Source: Aquimarina aquimarini (GTDB taxonomy: Bacteria; Bacteroidota; Bacteroidia; Flavobacteriales; Flavobacteriaceae). From it: 64,000 bases of DNA. Where the stretch lies: positions 124,001-188,000 of the forward strand of contig NZ_OMKE01000039.1 in assembly GCF_900299535.1 (NCBI RefSeq). The letters run 5' to 3'. The notes beneath the pieces are model-generated. The model searched no databases and was not told the DNA's origin. It saw only the letters and a list, made by a program, of their open reading frames with translations. Made by a program: the position numbers and the translations under genes. Of the stretch, positions 56,420 through 63,830 are shown in pieces; within the stretch, counting starts at the first letter, position 1, and every line of letters begins with the position of its first letter.

Positions 56420-56874
56420 TTCAATTCCTTCTTTACTTTCTCAATTAACTCCTCTATGGTATCTACTTGTTTAATATTGTAATGTTCGCATACAATATCT
56501 ACATTTCCTTTTCTCCAAAATCCTTTTGGGCAACATACGGTCAACTTTTTACTTTTTGCAAACAGTCCCAATTCTAATAATGTTATGGGGGACTTTGTGG
56601 TTTTATCAAAGTACATAATAATCATATCTGCTTGCTCTAATGCTTGTAACTCCCAAGTTACTTGCTCTTTAAATATTGGGTTGCTTATTTCTTGTTTCCA
56701 ACTACTATCCCAACTTAACCTTCTGGGGTTTAATATTACTATTTCTTCTTTGGTCAGGTTTTGGATAATAATATCCTGCCATTTGGTTGCTTTGTCTCCT
56801 TCTATACTTCCTGCTAGAAAGACACTGAATTGGTTGTTTATATTTACTTCTTCTGGGGCTTCTATTACGTTCAT
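56416..56874 (-). CDS. Nucleoside 2-deoxyribosyltransferase-like protein
   Basis: 152 aa. SVFLAGSIEGDKATKWQ, ILNPRR and IIMYFDKTTKSPITLLELGL follow the nucleoside deoxyribosyltransferase-like fold (Nuc_deoxyri_tr2), where the glutamate in LLELGLFA would be the nucleophile. Relatives cleave or transfer N-glycosidic bonds of nucleosides. In this operon it could act on NAD or ADP-ribose derivatives (inference). It begins at the last base of the PRPP-synthetase gene. Confidence 0.8.
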   Translation of the reverse strand: MNVIEAPEEVNINNQFSVFLAGSIEGDKATKWQDIIIQNLTKEEIVILNPRRLSWDSSWKQEISNPIFKEQVTWELQALEQADMIIMYFDKTTKSPITLLELGLFAKSKKLTVCCPKGFWRKGNVDIVCEHYNIKQVDTIEELIEKVKKELK

Positions 56875-57695
56875 TACTGTATGGGTATCTGTACTACTTT
56901 TTCTTCTGTAATATCTCTAAAAGAGTTTGTTGTATATACAGTATCAAAACTTTGTTGTACTACTGTTGTTCCTTTACTAAAAATACCGTGACTTACGATT
57001 AAACTAAGTCTTCCTGCATTTTTATCTTTAAGTGCTTTTGCTAATCCTAAGAAAGTTCCTCCTCCGTCACATATATCATCTACTATCACACAGTGTTTTC
57101 CTTCTAGGTCTTCTTGATATACTGTAAAACCAGATAACTGACCTGTTTTGACATCTCTTTTTTTAGAGCATTCTACTACTTCTATTCCGCCTAGGTATTC
57201 AGAAACTTTATAAATCTTTTTTAGTGCTCCTCCATCTGGAGAGATTAGTAAAACATCCTCATTAATTGTATCTAAGCATTGTTTTACAAAGTCATAATTA
57301 TGAATCACTTTTACATTGTTTAGCAATGCGGGGGTTACTTCAGAATGTGGATCAAAAATGGTTACCTGATCGTATTGTTGCGCATTGATACAATCTGCAT
57401 ATACTTTTACTGATAAGGGTTCTCCGGCTACCATCACTCTATCTTGCCTTGCTGCTGGAAAATAGGGTATAAATACATTTATAATTTTTACATCCATTCT
57501 TCTTAGTGCATCTGTTGCAATAAGTAGCAACCCTAGATCATTAAATGAATTGATACGGTGTGTTATGGTTATTTCTTCTCCTATGTTTTGCTCTAAAATT
57601 TTTATATGAGGTTCTCCCCCATTAAACACAAAGGCTTCAAATACTATAGATTCTTTATATGGGGTAAATGCTGGATCAAGATGTAAATACTTCAT
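56874..57695 (-). CDS. Short ribose-phosphate pyrophosphokinase-like protein
   Basis: 273 aa from the ATG at 57695; a TTG 21 bp upstream lies inside the -7/operator region. Shorter than the usual ~315 aa. IPYFPAARQDRVMVAGEPLSV matches the flexible loop of PRPP synthetases and VIVDDICDGGGTFLG the PRPP-binding loop. It would make PRPP for NAMPT. Phage NARP1 uses a homologous pair (Adps and Namat) to turn ADP-ribose plus nicotinamide into NAD+, so the true substrate here is open. First gene of the operon, behind an NrtR-type promoter. Confidence 0.85.
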   Translation of the reverse strand: MKYLHLDPAFTPYKESIVFEAFVFNGGEPHIKILEQNIGEEITITHRINSFNDLGLLLIATDALRRMDVKIINVFIPYFPAARQDRVMVAGEPLSVKVYADCINAQQYDQVTIFDPHSEVTPALLNNVKVIHNYDFVKQCLDTINEDVLLISPDGGALKKIYKVSEYLGGIEVVECSKKRDVKTGQLSGFTVYQEDLEGKHCVIVDDICDGGGTFLGLAKALKDKNAGRLSLIVSHGIFSKGTTVVQQSFDTVYTTNSFRDITEEKVVQIPIQ

Positions 57696-57699
57696 AATT

Positions 57700-57714
57700 G
57701 TGTTATTTTTACGC
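57700..57714. promoter_or_regulatory. Imperfect NrtR-type operator, site 1
   Basis: GTGT-TATTTTT-ACGC, the GCGT-N7-ACGC pattern with one mismatch, overlapping the -7 element and leader of the PRPP-synthetase-like gene. Confidence 0.55.
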
Positions 57715-57745
57715 AAATTTAGAATACTATTTATATTCTACCAAA
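57714..57745 (-). promoter_or_regulatory. Bacteroidota-type promoter of the ADP-ribose operon
   Basis: On the minus strand: -33 TTTG (plus 57742-57745), 20-bp spacer, -7 TAAATTTG (57714-57721). The predicted start of transcription is about 13 nt before the ATG at 57695. Flanked on both sides by NrtR-like half-palindromes. Confidence 0.72.
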
Positions 57746-57751
57746 TATTTT

Positions 57752-57766
57752 GCGTAAAAATTACAA
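57752..57766. promoter_or_regulatory. Imperfect NrtR-type operator, site 2
   Basis: GCGT-AAAAATT-ACAA, a good left half and a weak right half of the GCGT-N7-ACGC pattern, just upstream of the -33 element of the ADP-ribose operon. Confidence 0.45.
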
Positions 57767-57890
57767 TAAAATAAATTCCTTGCTTATATATACCCTATTT
57801 ATGCTTAAAATATTGACACACTTAATTGAACACTACCTTATATAGTTGAATCTTTATGACACACTTTAATGAACAGTCTCTAGCTTCATG

Positions 57891-58121
57891 TTGCCCAAGC
57901 ATTGCTTCACGTTGCCCAAGCATTGCTTCATGTTGCCCAAGCATTGCTTCATGTTGCTCAAGCATTGCTTCACGTTGCTCAAGCATTGCTTCACGTTGCT
58001 CAAGCATTGCTTCACGTTGCCCAAGCGTTGCTTCACGTTGCCCAAGCATTGCTTCACGTTGCTCAAGCATTGCTTCACATTGCCCAAGCATTGCTTCATG
58101 TTACTCAAGTTTTACTTCATG
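57891..58121. repeat. 21-bp tandem repeat, 11 units
   Basis: Eleven adjoining 21-bp units in the gap between the ADP-ribose operon and nrtR; the last is degenerate and a partial unit precedes the first. The consensus is TTGCCCAAGCATTGCTTCAC plus G. Most variation is C/T at positions 5 and 20, with single changes at 11 and 21. Units are GC-richer than the surroundings and have a short dyad AAGCATTGCTT. No spacers, so it is not a CRISPR array. The rest of the gap (57767-57890 and 58122-58195) shows nothing else. Confidence 0.93.
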
Positions 58122-58195
58122 TATTATTTCACTAAATGGTATCTATAAGAAAGCATAGTTATTATTAAAAAGACAGAGATCGTTAAGAAAAATAA

Positions 58196-58876
58196 CTACT
58201 TTATATCAAACAGAAACCCTTCTCTTTTTAGGGTGAAGTATTGTTTTTTATTGAATCTAAAGAGGTTTGCAGGTCTTCCTCTTCCTTCAGATACTTTTTC
58301 GTCTAGTTCTTCTAGTATATCAAAACTGAGTATTTTCTTTCTAAAGTTTCTTCTATCTATTTGTTTTTCTAAAATGATCATATACAGTCGTTCTAGATCA
58401 GAAAACAGAAATTTATCTTCTAATAAGTCAAACCCTATGGGTTCGTATGTTAGTTTATTTTGTAGTCGTTCTTTTGCTTTTTGTAAAATCATTTTATGAT
58501 CAAAAGCTAACTCAGGGAGTTTTTGAAGATCAAACCAGGCTACATCTTTGGCATCTGTATCTGCTTTGATTTTATGATGTTCTGGTTTTACCAATGCAAA
58601 ATAGGTAATACTTATTACTCTATTTCTAGGGTCTCTATCGGGTGTACCAAAAGAATATAACTGCTCCATATAATCTACAGTTACATTGGTTTCTTCTTTT
58701 AGTTCTCGTTCTACAGCGTGTTCTAAACTTTCATTTTCTACTACTAATCCTCCTGGTAATGCCCAAGAATCCTTAAAAGGATCAATGTTTCTTTTGATTA
58801 ATAATACATTTAATGATTTGTCTTTGTATCCAAAGACTACTGCATCTACGGCGACTTTAATATTTTGGCGTATCAT
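58196..58876 (-). CDS. nrtR: NrtR-family Nudix-HTH transcriptional regulator
   Basis: 226 aa. N-terminal Nudix domain with GGLVVENESLEHAVERELKE (the Nudix box continues ETNV, so the usual Gly before the final hydrophobic is Asn), C-terminal winged helix (LDEKVSEGRGRPANLFRFNKK). NrtR represses NAD genes and is released by ADP-ribose in studied bacteria. A GCGT-N7-ACGC operator overlaps the start codon, so it represses itself. Flanked by the ADP-ribose operon. Confidence 0.88.
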   Translation of the reverse strand: MIRQNIKVAVDAVVFGYKDKSLNVLLIKRNIDPFKDSWALPGGLVVENESLEHAVERELKEETNVTVDYMEQLYSFGTPDRDPRNRVISITYFALVKPEHHKIKADTDAKDVAWFDLQKLPELAFDHKMILQKAKERLQNKLTYEPIGFDLLEDKFLFSDLERLYMIILEKQIDRRNFRKKILSFDILEELDEKVSEGRGRPANLFRFNKKQYFTLKREGFLFDIK

Positions 58877-58889
58877 ATACGCAAAATTA
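58868..58889 (-). promoter_or_regulatory. nrtR promoter -7 element with operator over the start codon
   Basis: Operator GCGT-ATCATAT-ACGC (58868-58882) contains the nrtR start codon at its centre. TAATTTTG on the minus strand (plus 58882-58889) is a full match to the -7 consensus; transcription would start at or next to the ATG, so the mRNA is probably leaderless. No good -33 element is visible. Confidence 0.6.
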
Positions 58890-58931
58890 TGAATTTAAAC
58901 TTAAAACTTCTTAGGTATTTATCTCTAAGTT

Positions 58932-59174
58932 TTAAGGTTTGTTTTTATAAAAACCAAAATTAAATGTAACTGGTTCTGTATATAAATAACTCTTCTTCTC
59001 TGAGTCGAATATAATTGGAGCGTTTAGGGATTTCATCACATTGAGTAATCTATGTAGTTTTGTTCTTGAGATTCCGATGTTAGCGGCAAAATCTTCTGGT
59101 CTTCCTGTAGCTCCTTCTCTAATGGAATCATCTATACGTCTAATAATTTCCATATTTTTTATAATAAGAGTCAT
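58932..59174 (-). CDS. Small HTH-type DNA-binding protein
   Basis: 80 aa from the ATG at 59174; an in-frame ATG at 59258 would add a hydrophobic leader and was rejected. MEIIRRIDDSIREGATGRPE and DFAANIGISRTKLHRLLNVM form a helix-turn-helix of the AsnC/GntR-like small regulator type. It follows nrtR on the same strand by 42 bp but is separately started. Target unknown. Confidence 0.55.
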   Translation of the reverse strand: MTLIIKNMEIIRRIDDSIREGATGRPEDFAANIGISRTKLHRLLNVMKSLNAPIIFDSEKKSYLYTEPVTFNFGFYKNKP

Positions 59175-59317
59175 AATTATACTATTTGGTTGTTTTATTT
59201 TGTATAAATGTATGAGGTTATTTACTACAAAAAAAGTACCTATTATAAAAACATACAATTTTTATTCACAACTAGGGGGCGTATCAAAAAATATATTTCA
59301 TAGATAATTATATCGTA

Positions 59318-60043
59318 TTACCCTTCGTTCCAGTAATAACTATCTGGATATGGGCGTTTTCCGAAAACTGCTGTACCTACTCGTATCATAGTACTACCTT
59401 CTGCAATGGCTATTTCTAAATCGTTTGACATTCCCATTGAGAGTTCATCAAAACTTGTATTGGGTAGCTGTAATGCTATAGCTTTTGATTGAATTTCTTT
59501 TAGGCGTTTAAAACAATCACGTACTTTATCATTTTGTGAAGATAGAATCCCGATAGTCATGAGCCCTTTGATATGTAATCGAGGGTATTTTGAAACTTGT
59601 TTTATAAATTCTAATGCTTTTTCTGGCGGAACCCCAAATTTGCTATGCTCATATGAGGTATTTACTTGAATAAATATATCAATATCTCTCTGATCATATT
59701 CACAACGATTTTGTAATTTTTCTACCAATCGTATTCGATCTATAGATTGGATCAAATTTGCATACTTGAGTACATATTTTACCTTATTGGTTTGTAAATG
59801 CCCTATCATATGCCAAGTACAATTTTGCTCTTTTAGTAGTTCGTATTTGCCTTCTGCTTCTTTTACTTTGTTTTCTCCTACTAGTGTATAACCTGCATCT
59901 ATGGCATGTTGTATTCTTTCTGTTTCAACAGTTTTGGTAGAAAGCAATATTTTTACTTCTTTCGGATCTCTGCCCGAATTCTCACATGCTGTTTGTATTC
60001 TTTTTTCTAGTATTTCGAGATTTTCTTTGATGGGGTTTTTCAT
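59318..60043 (-). CDS. YggS/PLPBP-family pyridoxal phosphate homeostasis protein
   Basis: 241 aa. The PLP lysine lies in ILLSTKTVETERIQHAI, GENKVKEAEGKYE follows, WHMIGHLQTNKVKYVL, and the C-terminal SMGMSNDLEIAIAEGSTMIRVGTAVFG closes the fold. YggS proteins buffer PLP. Overlaps the AAA ATPase gene by 4 bp and is divergent from a MocR regulator through that gene. Confidence 0.93.
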   Translation of the reverse strand: MKNPIKENLEILEKRIQTACENSGRDPKEVKILLSTKTVETERIQHAIDAGYTLVGENKVKEAEGKYELLKEQNCTWHMIGHLQTNKVKYVLKYANLIQSIDRIRLVEKLQNRCEYDQRDIDIFIQVNTSYEHSKFGVPPEKALEFIKQVSKYPRLHIKGLMTIGILSSQNDKVRDCFKRLKEIQSKAIALQLPNTSFDELSMGMSNDLEIAIAEGSTMIRVGTAVFGKRPYPDSYYWNEG

Positions 60044-60777
60044 TGATTTTCTATATTGTTTGAAGTATTGATTTTTTCTCCTTCTTCTAGTACCATTTTT
60101 TTTACCGTATTAATGACTTTTACTTTTGCTTCGGCAAATGAGATGGCATATTGTCTATCTATGTCACGAAACCGAGAAGGAAAACGAGATAATTGCTGGT
60201 CATAATACGTATCTAGTAGCTCATTGTTTGGTAATGTAAATTCTATTTTATGTTCAAAACGCCTTATTAAGGCGTGATCAATAAGTTTAACTTGATTGGT
60301 AGCTGCTACTAATAGAATGTCTTTATCAAGATAATCTATTAGTTGTATAATCGCATTTGCCACTCTTCTCATTTCGCCGGATTCTTTACTATCTATTTCA
60401 CGAATAGAACCTAATGAATCAAATTCATCTAGAAATAATACTGATTTGGCTCTTTTTGCTTTTTGAAAAAGTTCGGATATATTTTGTGCTGTTTGCCCTA
60501 ATCTGGCTGATACTATTGATGATAGATTTATGGTATGTAATTTTCTGTTTAACTCTGTTGCCAGTGCTTTTGCTGCAAACGTCTTTCCGCACCCACTAGG
60601 TCCAAAAAATAATAGTTTCCTACTTACAGGTAAATTATACTGATCGAGTAATTCTCTTTGATTGTATTCTTTTATAAAAAGTGCTAGTTGAGTTGCTGTA
60701 TCTTGATCTGCAAAAACATCGGTTAAGTGATGTTCTTCCTTGTTTTCAAAAAAAGTAGTGTTATAATTATATGCCAT
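60040..60777 (-). CDS. Single-domain AAA ATPase
   Basis: 245 aa, one AAA domain with Walker A GPSGCGKTFA (about 54-63), Walker B VLFLDEFDS, sensor VAATNQ and RRFEHKI. No extra domain at either end. It shares an operon with yggS by a 4-bp overlap. Usual partners are proteases or remodelling targets; with yggS the role is unknown. Divergent from the MocR gene at 60919. Confidence 0.82.
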   Translation of the reverse strand: MAYNYNTTFFENKEEHHLTDVFADQDTATQLALFIKEYNQRELLDQYNLPVSRKLLFFGPSGCGKTFAAKALATELNRKLHTINLSSIVSARLGQTAQNISELFQKAKRAKSVLFLDEFDSLGSIREIDSKESGEMRRVANAIIQLIDYLDKDILLVAATNQVKLIDHALIRRFEHKIEFTLPNNELLDTYYDQQLSRFPSRFRDIDRQYAISFAEAKVKVINTVKKMVLEEGEKINTSNNIENQ

Positions 60778-60868
60778 TAATAGTTATTGTAATTGAATGT
60801 TTTTTTAAGTTGCACCTAATATACGTTGATATAACAAATCATATAAAGATCAAATGACAAAATTACTA

Positions 60869-60918
60869 TATATTTGGACTATCTAAATGATACAGTTTTA
60901 ACATAAATATATAGTCCA
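60869..60918 (+). promoter_or_regulatory. Candidate promoter and MocR operator of the second MocR gene
   Basis: -7 TATATTTG (60869-60876) overlaps TTGGACTAT (60874-60882). The inverted partner ATAGTCCA lies at 60911-60918, next to the start codon. The half-site is the one found at the first MocR gene (TAGTCCAG). Suggests autorepression. Confidence 0.6.
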
Positions 60919-62334
60919 GTGTTACGTCCTTGGAATCTTCAAATAAAAACTGATCCTGATAGCAAAATTCCTATCTACATGCAAATAGTGAATGCTATTA
61001 TTCATGGTATAAAATCAGGGGTTTTACAAAAAGATACGGTGCTTCCTGGTAGTAGAAATCTTGCTGAATTACTAAATTTAAATCGTAATACGATTGTAAA
61101 AGCATTGAATATTCTAACGGCTGAAGGTTGGTTGGTTTCTATAGAAAGAAAAGGAATTTTTGTGGCTGGCAACATTCCTGAAATGCATACAAATACTAGT
61201 GTCTCTGAAATTCCTAAATACACTAGAAAAAAAATAATACAGGCTGATATTATTTTTGATGATGGTATCCCTGATACAAATATTGCTCCTATGGAGTCCT
61301 TGTCGCGCGCATATAGAAGAGTTTTTAATCAAAAAGCACGTAGAAGATTAATGAATTATAGTAATGCATTGGGTTCTGTAGAGTTTAGAGAGGCTATTGC
61401 ACAAATGTTATATTTCAAAAGAGGGTTGTGTATTGATGTTGATCATATTTGTATTACTCGTGGTAGCCAAATGGCTATGTATCTAATTGCACAAATTCTT
61501 TTTACCAAGGGGGATGTTGTTATTGTAGAAAACCCGGGGTACCTTTCTGCATGGAAAGCTTTTGAAACATCTGAGGTAACAGTTATACCTGTAGAGATTG
61601 ATCGTGAAGGACTCTTGGTGGATCACATAGAGTTGATTCTAAAAAAGAACACAAAAATTAAAGCAGTTTTTGTGACACCACATCATCAATATCCAACTAC
61701 AGTAACGATGAGTTTAACTCGTAGATTAAAACTTATTGAACTTTCTAATATGTATGGTTTTACCATTATAGAGGATGATTATGATCATGAATTTCATTTC
61801 GGACAAAGGCCTGTGCTTCCTATATCTAGCCATAAGGAGATTCAAAACTACTTGTATATTGGGTCAATGAGTAAAGTGGTAGCTCCTGCATTGCGTATTG
61901 GTTATCTGGTAGGTAGTCCTGATTTTATACATAAAATTGGGTCTTTGCGCGAGACTATTGATGTTCAAGGGGATATTATTATGGAGCTTGCTGTACTTGA
62001 TTTGATTCATTCTGGTGAGATACGAAAACACCTAAAACGTGCTACTGCTTATTACAAAGAGAAACGAGAAGCTTTTAAATGCTTATTGGAAAAACATTTG
62101 TCTGGTAAGATCACTTATACCATTCCTGAAGGAGGATTGGCTTTTTGGGTACAATCAAATGAGGTCATAGATTATGAGAATGTCTATACTTCATTGTTAC
62201 AAAAAAGAATTGAAATAATTCATCCTAATAAATTCAGTTATCAAAAAGAGGTACAGGGCTTGCGTTTGGGGTATGCATCACTTTCTTCAGAGGATCTCAG
62301 AAAAGGGTTGATCGAAATAGGTAAATTACTATAA
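60919..62334 (+). CDS. MocR-family regulator (GntR HTH plus aminotransferase domain)
   Basis: 471 aa, start GTG (60919), which overlaps the operator half-site. N-terminal winged HTH (LPGSRNLAELLNLNRNTIVKALNILTAEGW), then a type I aminotransferase domain with FTIIEDDYDHEF and the lysine of YIGSMSKVVAPALRIGYL. Paralogous in architecture to the gene at 26656. Divergent from the AAA-yggS pair, so it may sense PLP and control yggS. Confidence 0.88.
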   Translation: MLRPWNLQIKTDPDSKIPIYMQIVNAIIHGIKSGVLQKDTVLPGSRNLAELLNLNRNTIVKALNILTAEGWLVSIERKGIFVAGNIPEMHTNTSVSEIPKYTRKKIIQADIIFDDGIPDTNIAPMESLSRAYRRVFNQKARRRLMNYSNALGSVEFREAIAQMLYFKRGLCIDVDHICITRGSQMAMYLIAQILFTKGDVVIVENPGYLSAWKAFETSEVTVIPVEIDREGLLVDHIELILKKNTKIKAVFVTPHHQYPTTVTMSLTRRLKLIELSNMYGFTIIEDDYDHEFHFGQRPVLPISSHKEIQNYLYIGSMSKVVAPALRIGYLVGSPDFIHKIGSLRETIDVQGDIIMELAVLDLIHSGEIRKHLKRATAYYKEKREAFKCLLEKHLSGKITYTIPEGGLAFWVQSNEVIDYENVYTSLLQKRIEIIHPNKFSYQKEVQGLRLGYASLSSEDLRKGLIEIGKLL

Positions 62335-62364
62335 AAGACAACATAACAACAGATCATTATTTGG

Positions 62365-62937
62365 TTATTTTACAGTTTCTTGATATTCTGGGCAATCTAA
62401 TCTTATTTCTATATCCTGAAGCTCTGATTTTAAAAGGTTGCAGTAATGCCCTTCTTTTTTTTCTTTATAAAATGTACAACCAAAACAGGTTCTTTGTACA
62501 GAAAGTACCCCTGTACGGTTTAATTGATAAATTAACTTGCTTACTGTTTTATAAATAGACTTTAGATCTTCTTCTTCTACTTTACTTAGTTGTTTTTTTA
62601 TTGGGTTTGTATAATTCTTTGTTTGGTCTACTATTTTTTTACCTTTTAGAGATAACATCAATGTATAGCTTCTATTATCACTAGAGGAATAATCTTTAAT
62701 TAATATTTCTTTTTTTACCAATACTCGTATGGCATCACTTATGGTTGGCTTTGTTACATTAAACTCTCTTGATAAATAGCTTACATTACATAATTCTTGT
62801 TTATGATATACTATAAAATTAAGTATTTGTATTTGTATAGGACTTAATTTCAGTTCTTTTGCTTGTTCCCACAAAAGTATTTTAAATACTTCTGAGAGTC
62901 TACTTAAACCTGCCGTAACTTTTGAATTTAAATCCAT
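62365..62937 (-). CDS. MarR-family regulator with cysteine-rich C-terminal tail
   Basis: 190 aa. Winged HTH of MarR type (LSPIQIQILNFI, FNVTKPTISDAIRVLVKKEI). The C-terminal ~40 residues carry four cysteines: RTCFGCTFYKEK, HYCNLL and LDCPEY, which could bind a metal or sense redox. It lies 25 bp after a thioredoxin-fold gene and likely regulates it. Confidence 0.85.
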   Translation of the reverse strand: MDLNSKVTAGLSRLSEVFKILLWEQAKELKLSPIQIQILNFIVYHKQELCNVSYLSREFNVTKPTISDAIRVLVKKEILIKDYSSSDNRSYTLMLSLKGKKIVDQTKNYTNPIKKQLSKVEEEDLKSIYKTVSKLIYQLNRTGVLSVQRTCFGCTFYKEKKEGHYCNLLKSELQDIEIRLDCPEYQETVK

Positions 62938-62962
62938 TTATGTTAAAATTATTCACACAAAG

Positions 62963-63592
62963 TTAACAATCCTTACCATATGTATCGATAAGGCTTTCTA
63001 ACTTGGTTGTAACTACTGTATTTTCAACATGCCCAAATTGTTCAAACAATATTTCATAACTATCATTAAAAACAAGCATAGAAGGTGTTCCTTTTAACTG
63101 ATTTAATATAAATGTTAATGCAATTTTCTCTTGAGATTTCAAGTATTCAATTACTTTTTTTAGAAGTGCACGTTGCTCAAACTCTGGCCAAATCTTATAA
63201 TTTGGATTAATTTGACAAATTTTAGCCGCTGCAATAGAAAAATCAAATGACTCATCAGCCATTTTATCCATTGCTACCGGAAAATCTATATTCTTAGGGT
63301 AGCGATCAAAACCTTGCTCAATCATAGCTTTTTTAGTTTCTCCTACGATTTGCCCAGAATTAATCAATAGATTAGTATTTGTTTCGTTATTATAATCAAA
63401 ATCTTCAAAAGCAGTGGATAACCCTAAAAACGATATATCCTTGTTATACTCGTTATGTAACTCATTTACAAACGGAATTCCATATAAAAAGCAACCAGGG
63501 CAGTTTACTTGAAAAACGAAAAGAAAATTTAGCTTTCTCAAAACAAATTCTCCTTGTAAGGCTTGATTAAAATGTAAATCTAATTTCTTCAA
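62963..63592 (-). CDS. Thioredoxin-fold (TlpA-like) protein
   Basis: 210 aa from a TTG at 63592 that follows the stop of the preceding gene by 4 bp; an ATG at 63649 would overlap that gene by 53 bp, so the start is uncertain. FLFVFQVNCPGCFLYGIPFVNEL holds a CPGC redox pair in a TlpA/Trx-like fold with an additional inserted helical region, and GTPSMLVFND has the cis-proline. No clear signal peptide. It lies next to a redox-type MarR regulator. Confidence 0.75.
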   Translation of the reverse strand: MKKLDLHFNQALQGEFVLRKLNFLFVFQVNCPGCFLYGIPFVNELHNEYNKDISFLGLSTAFEDFDYNNETNTNLLINSGQIVGETKKAMIEQGFDRYPKNIDFPVAMDKMADESFDFSIAAAKICQINPNYKIWPEFEQRALLKKVIEYLKSQEKIALTFILNQLKGTPSMLVFNDSYEILFEQFGHVENTVVTTKLESLIDTYGKDC

Positions 63593-63596
63593 AACT

Positions 63597-63830
63597 TTAT
63601 TTTTTCCAATAGTTATTTGCTGCAGATACTGTTTGAAAATGTAGAGCAACCACCTGCGAAGCAGCTGTTAATCGACTTGCATCATTTGCATATTTACTTC
63701 TTAATTCTTTTAATACCTCTATATCTGGTTGTGTATATTTAACCCCCATTCTTGATAATTTTATTGCTAATTCAAAACCTTCTTGTGGTGTTTTGGTTTG
63801 TAAATTATGTAACCAAATTTCTTGAGTCAT
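63597..63830 (-). CDS. Small hypothetical protein
   Basis: 77 aa, soluble and helical. LHNLQTKTPQEGFELAIKLS and SKYANDASRLTAASQVV; no family recognised. Immediately precedes the thioredoxin-fold gene on the same strand. Likely cotranscribed with it and the MarR gene. Confidence 0.6.
   Translation of the reverse strand: MTQEIWLHNLQTKTPQEGFELAIKLSRMGVKYTQPDIEVLKELRSKYANDASRLTAASQVVALHFQTVSAANNYWKK

Noticed and set aside
57891-58121. Possible CRISPR array
   Set aside because: Units adjoin without spacers and no cas genes are in the window.
57822-58158. Several overlapping long frames in the 21-bp repeat, on both strands
   Set aside because: Created by a 21-bp unit without stops (a multiple of three). 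None has a normal start or a known domain; described as a repeat only.
63593-63649. ATG start at 63649 for the thioredoxin-fold protein
   Set aside because: Would overlap the preceding gene by 53 bp and add an atypical N-terminus; TTG at 63592 preferred, though not certain.
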